Below are positions 1 to 12,692 of a DNA stretch of 64,000 nucleotides, in pieces; the first letter of the stretch is position 1; each line of letters opens with the position of its first letter. The stretch comes from Lepidodermella squamata. Lineage: Eukaryota > Gastrotricha. The notes below the pieces were generated by a model that did no database searches, was not told the DNA's origin, and saw only the letters and a program-made list of their open reading frames with translations. The position numbers and the translations under genes were made by a program. The stretch is from NCBI GenBank assembly GCA_047495785.1, contig JBLDXI010000057.1, forward strand, positions 171,583 through 235,582. The letters run 5' to 3'.

Positions 1-496
1 AATCGAATATTTTGTTTACTTTTCCTCCAAGCGCTGATGAATCAGCTGACCATCTGGCGCCCATGGCGTAGCACCCTTTTTCTCGTGTAGTAAGCAGTCT
101 ATCCTAAATTTTATGTCTACGGGTTACCACACGACCAAGGAATTATCCAGAATTATTATGTCTAAGAATTCTTCTTCCAAAATCAAAATCCATTTTCAAA
201 CGTTAAACGGCGCAAAATAATTTATTAATATGCCGTATTTTCGAGATATCCGCATGAGTGAAAGGAAGAAGAGAACATCGGTAGCTGCGAACCGGAAGGA
301 AATCATGCTATTAAATATTGCTGCCATGGCGAGAAAACATTAATGTTATTAAAGCACTTGACTGTTGTTCTCATCATCATGTGTAGCCTATAAAGCGCAA
401 ACATGTGCTCACCGCCCATTTAAACCCGCATTCTCATCAGGACAGCGGCTACAAACACTTTTAACTGCGACAGAAACATGTGCTACTTTTGTCATC
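1..496. other. Upstream flank, no gene seen
   Basis: AT-rich sequence before the first gene. No convincing exon, RNA gene or repeat is seen. It presumably holds the promoter and 5' leader of the coiled-coil gene that starts at 497, but no TATA box or other element is clear. Confidence 0.4.
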
Positions 497-3400
497 ATGA
501 GCTATGAATATCAGCCAGACGAGGATGAAGAATATGAACAGCGATTATTCGAGCAACAAGATCCGGTCATCAGGGAGATATTCAAGAGGCACGAGTTCGC
601 TAAGCGAGAGCGACGTGAGCGGTATTACCGAATTGAACTCGATAAAGTTATGACTCGGGTGTCGAAAATCTGCTCTCAATTCGATAAAAATGGCGCAGAG
701 GAGGGGAAATTCGTCAGAGTGATAGACGACCTGGTAAGACAAGAACATTGATGCTTTACAAATTTAGCTGTTGATATCAACTTTCAGGACGAATTTGAAG
801 CTGAACTGTTAGATCCGGAGAAGAAGAATGCTCACCGACACGAAATGCTGGTTCTGATAATTGGCTACCAAGTCAGCAACAAAGAGCGTTTTGGCTTGAT
901 TAAAAATGTTGGCGATGTAAGTAATTTGTTCAACGGTATAGCAATATCTTCATTGATTTATACTTCGACCAGTTTTTGAGAACAACCACGCAGAATTTGG
1001 TGGAGGAAGATGAGCCTAGCACAGGAGATCAGGTAAATTTGGTCTCGCCAACTTACGACCCGGATCACGGATTTCAAGAATTTGACTCTGCATTTCGACA
1101 AGCGATTCTTAAGGCCGAACAGCTGAAAATTATCTTCGAGCAAACAGTCGATTGCCTCGTCAAATATGCGACCGCAAAAGGAGGAAAGCTGCATAAAAAA
1201 ATAGAAGGAACTCTAAATCAAGCGAAAAATGAGATCAAGATGCTTCAAGACAAGCTAACTGCGGCGCATAATGAATTGGAGGACAGAAAGGACGCCCTGG
1301 TGAAGAACTTACGCGAACTGGAAGCCAAAAGAATAGAGATTGCGAAATATCGGAATGAGCTGGAAGAAGCTCAACGGAATCAAACTCGATTGGCCAACTT
1401 GGTCGAAGTCGTACAGGAAAAAGAGTCTCAAATTGAGCGACTGAATAGCAAGATAATGAACATGCAGTTTGATATCGACGACACTCACCATCAAATGGAA
1501 AACTTGCGGGCGTCAACTGAAGCTGAGATACTTGCATACCAGGATAAGGTCGAAGGGTTGGAAAAGCAGCTGCAGAAGAAGCAAGCCGCCCTTGAGAAGG
1601 CCAAAATGGACATGCAAGATTTACTGGATAAAGTTGTCCGAGAGCTGAACGAGAAAAACGCGGAAGCTCTAGACGCAATGGAAGCAGAGTATGAAGAAAA
1701 GATCGCCGCCATGGAGGTACGCTTTTTGGTTTTGATGATTGTTTGGCGTTTAATCTGATTGTATTTCTCATAGGAATCTCATAGAGCAGAGCTGCAGGAA
1801 ATGAGTAATAAAATTACGAAAATCATTGAAGAAAGTATGCAGCACCGTAACGTAAGTTCGACCAATTATTGAAAAAGGTGCCGATGCTAATTGTTAGATC
1901 TCAGTCTATTACTCCTGAAGATGGCGCGAAGCCAGCAGCTGATAAGCCGATTCTGAAATTGGTAAGGTTGAATAAATAATGCGTTGAACAATTAATATCA
2001 GGTTTGTTCTAGCTATCGGTCGTGACTCAAGAAGTCGCTGAGAAGGCTGAAAAACCTCCAGAAAAGCCTCCTGAAAAACCGAAGAAGAAGAGAAAAGTAC
2101 CATCGATATCCAGCACTGATATCATACGTGAAAACGCAGCTCTTCTTGCGACGGGGGGTGTTAACATTTCAATTTCTGACGACTCGCATTTCAGCACAAC
2201 CTCAGATGCAGACGAACTAAAGGCGAAATTCGCGAGATATAAAGAAAAAGTAAACAGTCAATGACATCAAGTCAAATACAAATTTGTAATATTGTTATTT
2301 TCAGGCTAAGGCGAGGATAAAAGAGCTTGAAGCTCAGCTAGCCGCAGCTGGCGTGGCCGCGAAGCAAGAAGCAGCAGAACTGGCGGCCGCTGAAGCCGCC
2401 GCTGCTGATCTAGTTGCAGCTGATAAAGCCTTGGAGGCAGAGCTTGCAAAAGTTGAAGTTGGAAGTACATCCTCAAGTGTATTTGCGAAGCAAAAGCCGG
2501 CATTGCCTGGTATAATTGAGTCCACTCCAATACCGGATACTGATTTGCTGCCCGTACCCGTCATCGAGCCGAAAGTGGACACAGTGAGCGCATTTTTAAT
2601 ATCGAAACCAGCTCGCTCATTTTCTTATCGTTTCAGATTCCTTCTCTTGGATCCAGCGATGAATTAGGACTAAAAACCTCTTTGACACTCCAACCATCAG
2701 TCTCGGCAGAGCCTCAGGAGTCTAAAGACGATGCAGCAAAAAAACCGGAGCCACCTCCTCGCAGTACTAAATTGAGCCATGCTGTATATAACACGGTATG
2801 ATCTGATGATTTCATAGCATGAGTATGACTTCAGGTTTTTCTCCCAGCTTAAACGACCTGACATCGGTATTAAACTTGCATCTATTGAAATTCTTGAGGA
2901 GCTTAAACGTAGCTATGCCGCTATTATCCAGCTTGGACAAGATACCTTTGATACGATACGCCATCTTGATTCCCGCAGTCTCAAAGGATATGATTTTCAA
3001 AGCAGCTTATGGAAGAGCATTTCTAAAAAATTGGATAGAAAGCTGCCAGGTAACTGGAGGCCAAGCAAAGAAGCTACTTCGTTTGGAATCGGAAGTAACC
3101 TGGCAAGAGTTCTTTCTGACCTCGAATATATGGAGGACGACATTGAACTGGCGGCGCGAATCACAGCTCATGTGAACGCCGTCGTTCAACAAATTCACTT
3201 CGCTTTTGATCGTTTGATCATTTTCTCGGGGAAAGAGCATGTAAGAAGTTATCTCCAAAAGTTGAGCTTAATATTCAAAGTTATATTTAGTCTGAGCATG
3301 AAGATGACAAGAGCTTGGATGTGTAAGTTCTTTTCTGGGTATGAGAATAATGGCTTAAACATTGTTACTTGAACAGTTCGATAAGACTTGAGAAGCAGAA

Positions 3401-4552
3401 GAAAGAGTTCGAACGCACATTAAGTGAAAAGGAACGGAGCATAACAGAGTTGAACGATAGAATCGAGCTGCTCAAGTTTCAGGTCGAACATCTGATGGCG
3501 TCGCAAAAAGCCCATGAATACGCAGTGATGTTCACGCGCCTGGATTTAGATAGAAATTCTCGCATCTTACAGCGAATGCCGGCAAATAAGCGAATCTCAA
3601 CGCAGCAAATCGAAGACGCCATACGGACCATGGAAGAATTTGTCGACATGCCCGTTCAAAGATTAGTGCAACTTATTGCTCAGCGCCGAAGAGAAGAGCT
3701 GCCAAACGCAAGTCCGCGAGCCGTGAAGGCAATTCTAAACGCAGCTGCTAATGACGTGGCGGAAGCTGCAACTGAACTCGGCCCGCTACTCGCAAGTGAT
3801 ATTGAAAAAATGGCTGAAGAGCGCATAAAATTGGCTGAGAATGTCATGGTGAAACTTCAAGAAATTGAACGTGAATCGGGTACATTTCTGATCAAGCCTT
3901 ACTTCAGCTATCCAGGGCAGCAGATACAGGACAGGGAGAAATTCAAAGTCAAAACGAGTCGACCAATGCAGGAATTTGAGCCTGTTTTGGCTGTAAATCA
4001 GCCAAATTCGAAGCAGCCACAGCAGACGACTGAATCTTGCAACACGTCAGCAACTCGCCGGCCTGTCCCGGCAGTTCTTGTTCAGAAGAGACGAAGTGGC
4101 AGTGTGAGCAAAGTTAGCGATATTACGAGCGGAATTAATGGTGAGAAGGTAGCTAAGCAACCGTCGCCTCCTCCACCTCAATGGCGCATGGATGAATCGG
4201 CCCATGTTGGGGATTTAGCGACAAGTATCATATCTCAATCCTCGCGACTTGAACAAATGGATGTGAAGCGTTATGTCGTGGCTCAAAATGCAGTAAGCAC
4301 TACCTTCCCGACAGAGCTGAAGGACAGTGCCCCGCCTGGTATGAAAACGGCTCGTGCATACTTCGGTCTAACTCGGGATCCTGTCATTCGTCTGTCAGGT
4401 CTGTCAGCATGTTGATTGGGCCTAGTTTGCATTACTTTTTTATTTCAGAGAATCCCGTTACATTCGTTTCTGTCACGCCAAATTACGCTACCCCTTCAAT
4501 CACGCCAGCAACTTCTGCATTGCCTCCCATTGCGATTCCAAAATTCTTCTAA
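497..4552 (+). CDS. Multi-exon coiled-coil protein, function unknown
   Basis: A gene of about ten or more exons. The start at 497 (MSYEYQPDEDEEYEQRLFEQ) is preferred over the ATG at 365, which adds a low-complexity extension. GT-AG introns are short: about 736-787, 917-972, 1716-1774 and similar ones onward. Exon 973-1715 encodes a long heptad-type coiled coil rich in E, K, Q and L. The exon near 2300-2580 adds an Ala/Glu-rich helix. A further coiled coil begins near 3380 and leads into a helical region, then a Pro/Ser-rich low-complexity tail ending PPIAIPKFF with TAA at 4550-4552. No catalytic motif, signal peptide or membrane segment is visible. A structural or cilium/cytoskeleton-associated role is possible from architecture alone. 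I do not recognise the family. It converges on the channel gene ending at 4714. Confidence 0.7.
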
Positions 4553-4713
4553 AATTCATCAGAATTACACTTGAATTAAGTCTACCGGCACATCCAATTT
4601 CAAAAGAATCGCACACATTTTGATCAGTCGCTGAAACGAACCATTGATTTATTTTATTCAGGTTACATATTCAACTAACCTCTGATTGAGTCACACAAAA
4701 ATAAATATGGATG

Positions 4714-6439
4714 TTATTTTCCAAAGTAATTAGTAGTTATTTGCTCCGATTTTATGGCAAGATCTTCTTCGCTCTCGGCTGTAAAGAATTCATCCGGCAT
4801 GCGCAAGTAGCCGACCAACGGAACACTGACGGTAGCCAAAAAACATACAGCGAACCCGATCCAATTGACGGCGTACGCAACATACCAGGCGGTTTTGTTT
4901 CGCCGCAACCGACGACCGGCTTCGTATTCATGCTCTTTTGGGTCTGAGATTGCAGAGCGACGCCGCCACAGACGGTATCTCAACCTATTTAACGACCTTC
5001 TTGCTGAATAGATTGATGAGCGACTCGAAGGTCGGCTTTGTAAGATGTCCTGACGAGTGAAACGCTGACCACTTGGTTTCAGTGTCTGCATTGACGAATG
5101 GCTAGATCCAGTTGTTGCTGAAGATGCGTCGGAATCTTTGAAATGAAATTTAGCAGGATACGCAGCTCGTTTTAGAGATTTTAAGCCAGACACCAACATT
5201 TCGCCGATGTTGGGCAGCCCCCAGGGTGCTTTTATATATTCGCCTGGATCCACAATTGAAAGGCAGAGCGTTGTTGTTAGTATTGTAATAGCTGATGTGC
5301 ATAGAATAACAGTGAGGTAAATTGTTAGTAAACAATTAGCTGAGTTGTTAGGCAATTTTTCAGCGACCGTGACCTCAAATATCGCAACAGCCAGTACCGT
5401 TGTGACTGATTGAACAGGCCTGTCAACATAATGAACTGGGACCAAATAGGTCAGTAGGCTAATGACTGCCAGGACGCATGTTGGAATCAACACCGTAACA
5501 ATAAAGAAAACAGATTTCCGCTTAATGACTAGCACGAAGTGAACGCGACTGAATGATGTTCTTTCGCCGCTTTTGTAGAGCGTTGCGTAGCCAACACTCC
5601 TGTCAGCAACGAGCTCCCATACTTCTGCAATTTGAATGAAATATTTAAGTCAGAAGTTGTCATCGCTGTTAGCCTCACCGTTCTCAGCCAGCATGCCCAA
5701 AGAGACTGCATTAGGTCTGTCGTCTGTTCTTGTAATTAGCTTCAGCTCGCGGTCTTGATAAATGACCGATTCAAGAATGATCAAACATTGCTGAACGTCA
5801 AATGGGTAGAACCTGAGGTCGAAGTGGCAGCGCGTTGATGCTCGGCCGGTCGGATGATACCTTTCAATCCAATTTAACGTTCGAGATTCGAGGTACGACT
5901 AATTAGCGATAATTCTAAAGATCTTACCACACGTTTCCATCGTGAAGGACACGGAATGCGAACGAATAATCCTTCAATAGATCAAAGCCGCCAATAGAAT
6001 TGGCAATCTGTAATTGAGGAATCCATAAGACACCAGCTGGAATAACAATCTCGCGGAGGCCACCGAAATCTTGAGGAGCCCAAGCTAGACGAGGATCTTG
6101 CCAATTCTACGTTATCGTAAAAATGACACATGATGAAAATCATGAACAACTCACGAGCTGCAGTCGAATCGTAGAATGCAAAGTTTCAGCGGCTTCATCG
6201 ACTTGTTGAATGCGGACAATGTATAGCCGAGTTTTCACTATGAGAGTGAAGTTTCCCGCGAGTGGTACAGGCTTTGCTAGCTTTGAATAGCCAACTGAAG
6301 TTAACTTTCGAACGAGATCCAGTTCGTATGTTCGTGGCTTGCTGTTGATGGATGCCTCCCAGCTCGCCGGTAATCTCGCGAATGCCAGTTGAGTTATTTG
6401 AGTAAGAGCGATACCAATTAAAATATAATATTGAAACAT
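4714..6439 (-). CDS. Cys-loop ligand-gated ion channel, paralogue 1
   Basis: Pentameric ligand-gated channel subunit of the plasma membrane. It begins with a hydrophobic signal peptide (MFQYYILIGIALTQITQLAF). An N-terminal ligand-binding exon includes a W-x-DPRLAW element near 6090 and a cysteine-loop exon with a FPFD-type core near 5800-5850. The last exon encodes M1 (FFIVTVLIPTCVLAVISLL), M2 after a DRPVQS lead-in, M3, a long Ser/Arg-rich intracellular loop and M4 (AWYVAYAVNWIGFAVCFLAT). The acceptor for the last exon lies just before EVWELV near 5630. Same strand and design as the channels at 15.0-18.3 kb and 21.4-23.7 kb, so a local paralogue family. Ligand and ion selectivity cannot be read: the M2 region is unlike classical nicotinic or GABA receptors. 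Exon ends are approximate. Confidence 0.8.
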
Positions 6440-7373
6440 CGCGCACTTGTCCCTGATTGAAAACTAGAGCGGCAGCAATTTCACTCCGCGCTCATCAACC
6501 CAGTCAGTCCCACAGGGCAAAGCGAGTAGATCTTTCCGCACTTACTTATAAGTCTATTCGCACTGCATGTGAATAAATTCGATAACAACACTTTCTATAC
6601 ATTGCGAGCGAAGAAGTTTTAGGGCGGTACCGGTTTCGAATCGCCAAAATTTATTTCTAACACATATTGTTATGATACCTCACTTCGCAATACGAAACGG
6701 TTTAAGATATAAACAGCAAACCGTTCAATGAATAAACAATTTAGTATAGTTTCGCTTACTTCCCTAGCTTCTTGCTCACAATTCGGAGCTTCAGTATAAA
6801 CAGTAAACAATAAAACAGTATTTTTTCCGATGGGCAGAAATCGAATTACTGATACGCTTTACTTGTAGTCGTACTGTAGGTGTGAAGTCGTACTGTATAG
6901 CTTATAAGATAAACCGTATTTGCCCAGGAAAAATACGACTTCCGAGACCAAAAAACATAATTATCCTGCTACTTTGCTCATTCAATTCAGATAGTAGTAA
7001 GGGTCATAGATAGTATGATTAGGGCGCAAATTTTTTTTCGGTGCAAGTTCGAGGGTTTAATTCTTCAAAAAATGCAGGGTAAGCGGGTAATAAAGAAAGA
7101 GGAAATCAATCACTGCCATTTTCATGTTTTATTGCTCTTCATGCTGCGCTTTCCTTGACTTATGCCGAGAGTTTCATTTCCGCGATTGCTTTATCGCTTA
7201 TAATTGACCGGAGTAATGAGTATTCGGACGCGGCTAAAACAATTAATTGTAAAACCAAGGTATAATATTTATTCCAATTACTATGACTCAACATTATAGG
7301 AAAATGACTCGTCAAAATGTTAAGTAATCGTTTATTCCTCTGAGTTCTCACAACGTTGGGCGTAAGACCTAAG
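6440..7373. other. Intergenic, no gene seen
   Basis: AT-rich spacer between the start of the first channel gene and the end of the flippase gene. Short ORFs here do not show splice-site context or recognisable domains. Nothing else is supported. Confidence 0.4.
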
Positions 7374-10300
7374 TTACATGCGGGTCATGTATATTGGTGG
7401 GATACTGCCGCGTTTGTGTCCAGTCAATAAATCCCCAAAGCCCTCCGTATGAGAGTATCCAAAACCCGTTCCCGAGTCTCGGAATGAATCGCCGCTCAGA
7501 CGAGGTCGAGTTCGCCGGCGCATGGATGTCGTCGATCGCACACTTCCCGAAATCGGTAGAGATACAGTATCTCGAATTGGCGCAGGGTGCATTTCTACGC
7601 TCTGCTGAGTCGTCAATTTTGGTGCCGCTTCCTGCTGTTCCGCTTCCTTTCGCTTCTTGCCACCTCCCAGCAGCAGCCGGAATACTTTGACTATGAAAAT
7701 ATCTCTTTCGCCATTTTCTTTCTCTCTGACTGCGTCTGTCAGCGTTGGCATAATGCAGCGAACAGCGTAGGACAATGCGATGCCAGGTAGAATCGCCATC
7801 GTAATCGCGCTCAAGGAAGCAAGCCACGTTGGGCCAAAATTCAGAGCAGCATATTGGGCGCCTTCGTAATCGTACTGAGCTCCGAATAGCCAGTAAACAA
7901 CTGGGCCGAAAGCAAAAACGCTGATCCAATAGATCAGAAGGGAACCCCATAATGTGATATGGCTCCAAATTGTCCAGTAGGCTGTTTCCTGGGCACAGCG
8001 AATCGTAACCAATGACAGTGTGGTGAATCCTAAGGTGAATGAAAAAGTTCGAAGATCAGCCAACTCAACTGAAGCTGCGGCCCAACGGGATCCACTTGAC
8101 GGAATATTGTACGCCGATGTCCCATAATGAACAAAGAAAACACAGGCAGCTGAGTACAGACTGTCGATGAAAGTCAATGTTAACGAGCGAATGTTGAGCA
8201 TCGAATTAGACAGGCCGACTTCATACAGCAGGGGGAAAGAGAGCAAACCAGTCGAGCTGACATCCTGGTCGCTAGCACCGAGAATAATGCATGGCAAAGC
8301 CGTGTAGATTGTATTGAATAGACCAACAAATAGAGGGTCAAATGCAGTCTAGAAGTCACATGAGCGGTTATAAAACGTAAAGATATAATAATACTATTTA
8401 CTTGAGCAGTACCGCCGCAAAAAAACGCGAAGAAGAAATGCCCCAGTGTGAATGTAAGGTTCTTGTAGAGAAAATAAAGCACAAATGTCGCCATTCGAGC
8501 ATAGCTCCAGCGGCCGTGGACAAGGAGTAATTTGGCAAGAAACCGAAACTGGGCGATAGCATAGTCACTAGATAGTACAGCTTGAAGCCCTTCTCGTCCA
8601 GCTATTCCAACACCGATATTCGCAGCTGTTCGAAGGGAAAATTCATGTAAGTAGGCACTGAGGCAATAAATTTACCTCGAATCATGGGCACATCGTTTGC
8701 TCCGTCTCCAATAGCGCAAGTTCTCGCATGCAGCTGGCGACGAAATAGCTCAACCACTCTCGCCTTAGATAACGGGGTCATCCGGCAGCAAATTACGGTA
8801 GAACACCGCCCGGCAACCTTAACGAATAGATCAGTCAGATTACTTCCACCGACCTCGTTGCCCTCTTCATCGTCTTCTGTGTCTGAAAATACGTCGCTTC
8901 CAGTTGCATTCGTTGGAATAGTCCCCGAGCTGGTTGGGCTTTCTGTGGCTTTCTTCTTATTCAAGTGAGGCAAGATGGAATCCTAAATAAAGTAGAAAAT
9001 GTGCAAAAGCTTCAATTAATAATGCAAATTTTACCAATGCCCCGCCGGTTATTGATAGCCCGAAAACTGGACCCTCGCCATTTTGAGCCTCGCTTTCGCG
9101 TGGTTTCTTATCAGTCGAGAAGAAGCCGTCGAATGTTTCCGCCATGTTCGTGCGAAAACGCTGTAAAGCACTCATGTCACGTCTTGCTACACTGGGGCGA
9201 GGTGGAGCTTTGTACGGCTTGCCTTCCATTTCCTGGTACAACCGTGCCAACATACCTGGAACGCGGTGTTTCGCAGCGTCATCGTCGTTTATCACGGTTA
9301 AATTTGTGTCTGCAGCCAGCAAATTGCAAGAATACCCAATATTGATAGCCGTCTCTTGCTTGTCTCCAGTTAGAACCCACATCCTAATACCAGCATTAAG
9401 AAGCTGCTTAATAGCCAGCGGAACCCCGTCTTGCAGCTTATCCTCGATGGCCGTCGCGCCGATTAGAGTAAAATCACGCTCTATTTCGTTGTAGACCTCT
9501 CGAACCTTTTCGTCTCGTTCACCAATCGCAGACTCGGCTTCTTCGCATCTAGCCTTCCACTGAGCAAACTCATGCTCCTTCAAGATGCGCATTCCAAATA
9601 CCAAAGTACGAAGTCCCTTCTCTGCGAAGTCTCTCAAGTGACCGGTGGTTCTTTCGATCATTTCCTCTTGGTTCGGGGCTGCGAACGGAAACAAAGACGA
9701 ATCGGCACCTTTGCAATACAAAATTATGACCGATTCGTCATCAGGGTCACGAATGATCACGGACATCCGTTTTCGCACGTTATCAAAATCGAGAAGATGC
9801 AACAGCTGAAACTTGATGATGCGAGACGATCTGTTGGTATTTGGAACAGGCTCTGCTATTGTTAAAGATTCAGCATCACGTTCCTGAAGTACGTAGCCGA
9901 ATGACCTTGCCCCTGATATTAAAGCGTTCTCGTCAGGCGACTGAGCTTGGTATATGAATGTTGTAGAGCCATCTGTTGAGTCTGGCCTCGGTACACGACT
10001 TGGTACAACCGTGCTGCATAGTGCCATAAGTCTAAAATAGTGCTGCAGCATTCTCCCGTGAGTTGAAAGCGAGCCTAAATTAATTAGCCGATTAACTACA
10101 TGTTTCTATATCGAAGTTTGAAAATATGTTACCTTGTTGCAAAATTGCTTCGACCAAACGACTGTCGTAAAATACAAAAGATGGATCTGCGTCGGGGGTG
10201 AGGGTCGAAATCAAGTCGAGACGCGGGAAAGTTGCGCCCTCTTCATATGGGTCGACATCAGTACCAGTGGCCTCGTCCAAAACATCACCGTATTTCACGC

Positions 10301-11964
10301 CGTAAATCGAACATTTATTGAGGGTCATTACATTTTGCGTCAATGTGCCAGTTTTGTCGGAAAAGACGTACTGAATCTGGCCGAGTTCCTCGCTCAGGCT
10401 GGTATTTCTCACATCAGCAGCTGTATCAGTCTCCTCGTACCACATGTCCTTGTCCCACATTATGAAGAAACTTTGAGCCAGACGAACGATTTCAACACTA
10501 ACGTAAAGTGATACCGGCACGAATGTATTGAAAAGGATGAAATAGCTCAAAAATTGCATGATCGCACGCACTATGAAAGCTCCGGCTATGTTGCTAGGCA
10601 TGAATGACTCCCAAGGCTGGTAAATTTGAAACCGCATTCCAGTATCACGTTCCCAGGCCAGGCTGTAGAGTGTGCAAATGAAACAGCACACTAACATTGA
10701 TATGAAAATTCCGATGACAGCGCGGTTCAGGAATACGTCGACAGAAGTTGTTTTGAACCGCTTCGCACCTGAGTTTTTCATCAACTTCGTATCCTTGCCG
10801 GTGAAAATGACCAAGCCGTAGACCCACTCTGTTGCTCGCAAGGTGCAACCTCTTAGAAGGATGTTGTCGTTAGTTAGCGCCTTTTTCGAATACATGCTAG
10901 CATCGGGCGCTTTGGAAACAGGCCCATTCCAAAGGACCCCTTCAAATTTCGATAAATTATTGTTTGGAGGTTCGCAGTGTACTTCGCATCGATAGCCAGA
11001 AATTTGCTCGCGGATTAATTGCGAGTTACTAGCAATGCTGGCCGGAAGTACGTCCGTAGCTTGCCGAACTTTCAAATTCGTTTCCCTTAAATATTAAATA
11101 GCTGTGAAATTAATAATATGATAACTGAGCTCGCTTGGTTTTACCCGTCCAATTCAGCAGTCTCAATTAGGCAAAATCCACTTGGCTCACTAGTTAGTAA
11201 TACTACCATGTCCGCCTGATGAGTCATATAAACTGTCAAGATCTCAAGAGGGAGAGGTTAATCATCGCTTACCGTTACAGCTTCGTCTTTTTTCAGCAGT
11301 ACTATATCACCGACTAGGACATTGTGCCAGGCTTTGACAACTTCCTGACCATGTCTGAGCAACGTGACTTTTCGATTGTTGATTTTTTTATCACTGGTGT
11401 GTCTCCTCTGGGAATTAAAAAGAGACATTACATCCACCCAGTCATCGTTAAATTATTATGTTACCAAGTCATCGACTCCATCTTTTATAGCAGTTACCGC
11501 CAATACGAAAAGAAGCGGCAGCAGTGTTGTGACCGGGTTGAGTGATGTGATTTGTGGAATAAACTGTTTAATTAAGGGAAAAATTCATTATAAAATCGGA
11601 GCATTTGTTGGGAAAACAGGGTTACCTGTAGGCCTAGAAGTAGAAGAAAATACAAATTCGCAAACCGATGAAATTGCTCAAACAGATTGAGTGGCAGGAA
11701 TGTGTAGAAAGTATATTTGGAAGTTTTAATTCTGTTATTCTGAGCGTTCAAAAATAATGCGTAAACGAAAATATTTCCGTGAATTATTAAAAAATTACAG
11801 CATATTTTTTGGCGAAATTAGCCTCGGGATCGTTTGATGCCACTATTCTCAGCGTCTCTGCCTCTGGCTCTAAATTTTATATTAAAAATAAATAAATCGC
11901 GCTGGTGCAAAAATGTCAATTTCATACGTTTTCGCTTGAAGAAATTTCGGAACCAAGCCGCCAT
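7374..11964 (-). CDS. P4-type ATPase, phospholipid flippase
   Basis: Moves phospholipids from the outer to the inner leaflet of plasma, Golgi or endosomal membranes. The start at 11964 ([12 protein letters not shown]) is spliced to [14 protein letters not shown], matching the family N-terminus. Then follow [19 protein letters not shown] (M1 region) near 11630-11700, a second helix with AIKDGVDD near 11480, and the actuator-domain part [15 protein letters not shown] near 11290-11340. The phosphorylation motif DKTGTLTQ is near 10345-10365. Nucleotide-binding motifs [23 protein letters not shown] and [15 protein letters not shown] follow, then the hinge [10 protein letters not shown] near 8690. 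The C-terminal exon 7374-8297 has the last membrane helices and a basic, Ser/Thr-rich tail ending YMTRM. About ten introns. All key catalytic motifs are present, so it looks intact. The sequence resembles the animal ATP8B/TAT-type branch, but I do not assign an orthologue. It would need a CDC50-family partner, not seen here. Confidence 0.88.
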
Positions 11965-12692
11965 GGTGAATTTCTTATCTAAATTAAGTTCGCTTGTTTC
12001 TTTGCATCTAACCGAGGTATAGCTGTGAGAACGAGACATTTGAATCACAGCAATTTTTATCACTGGCTCCGTTAATATTTTAGCATAATTGCCTTGCTAA
12101 GCAATATTGTCCGGGCGTTACGCTAAGAAAAGCAGGGAAATGGGCGGCAATAAATCGTAACATTCCTCGAGTGCGTGTTTGTGGGTAAATATACCTTGAG
12201 ATGGATATTGCAGGTATGTAGCAAAAAACGCAAGCGAAGTCACGCTACACGGCACACGGCTAATAACTGTGAGATGAATTATTCCGGCTGTATGTGGGGC
12301 AATGTCACTCGCTAGTGCCGATTTACAATACTACACATCCTACAACCAAGTGCGCGAGAGCCGCCTTATCTTCGACATCCCGCTGCCGCAGCGATAACCG
12401 GTCTCATATTAGTGCCGTAATATTGAAACAAGTCGCCCACGCACATCTGCTGGCACATTTCTTATCGCTGACCAACTGCGGTGAGCTGTCAGCCACTAGG
12501 CGTTTAATCAGAGTGCTTACTCTTGAAATTGCACTGAATCAGCGTCGTGTTCTCAATGGCGGTCACCTTAAAGTGGCAAATCATGTTTTATCAGGTCACA
12601 CCTCGCATGATTCAAAACTTGAAAAATTTTATTCATTGCAAGCGAACTAGTAACAGACAACTAGAAAGTCCGAAAAATTGAGCAGCATTGTT
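11965..12692. other. Intergenic between flippase and cyclophilin
   Basis: Spacer holding the flippase promoter side and the cyclophilin 3' side. Short ORFs here lack domain or splice support. No RNA gene or repeat recognised. Confidence 0.4.
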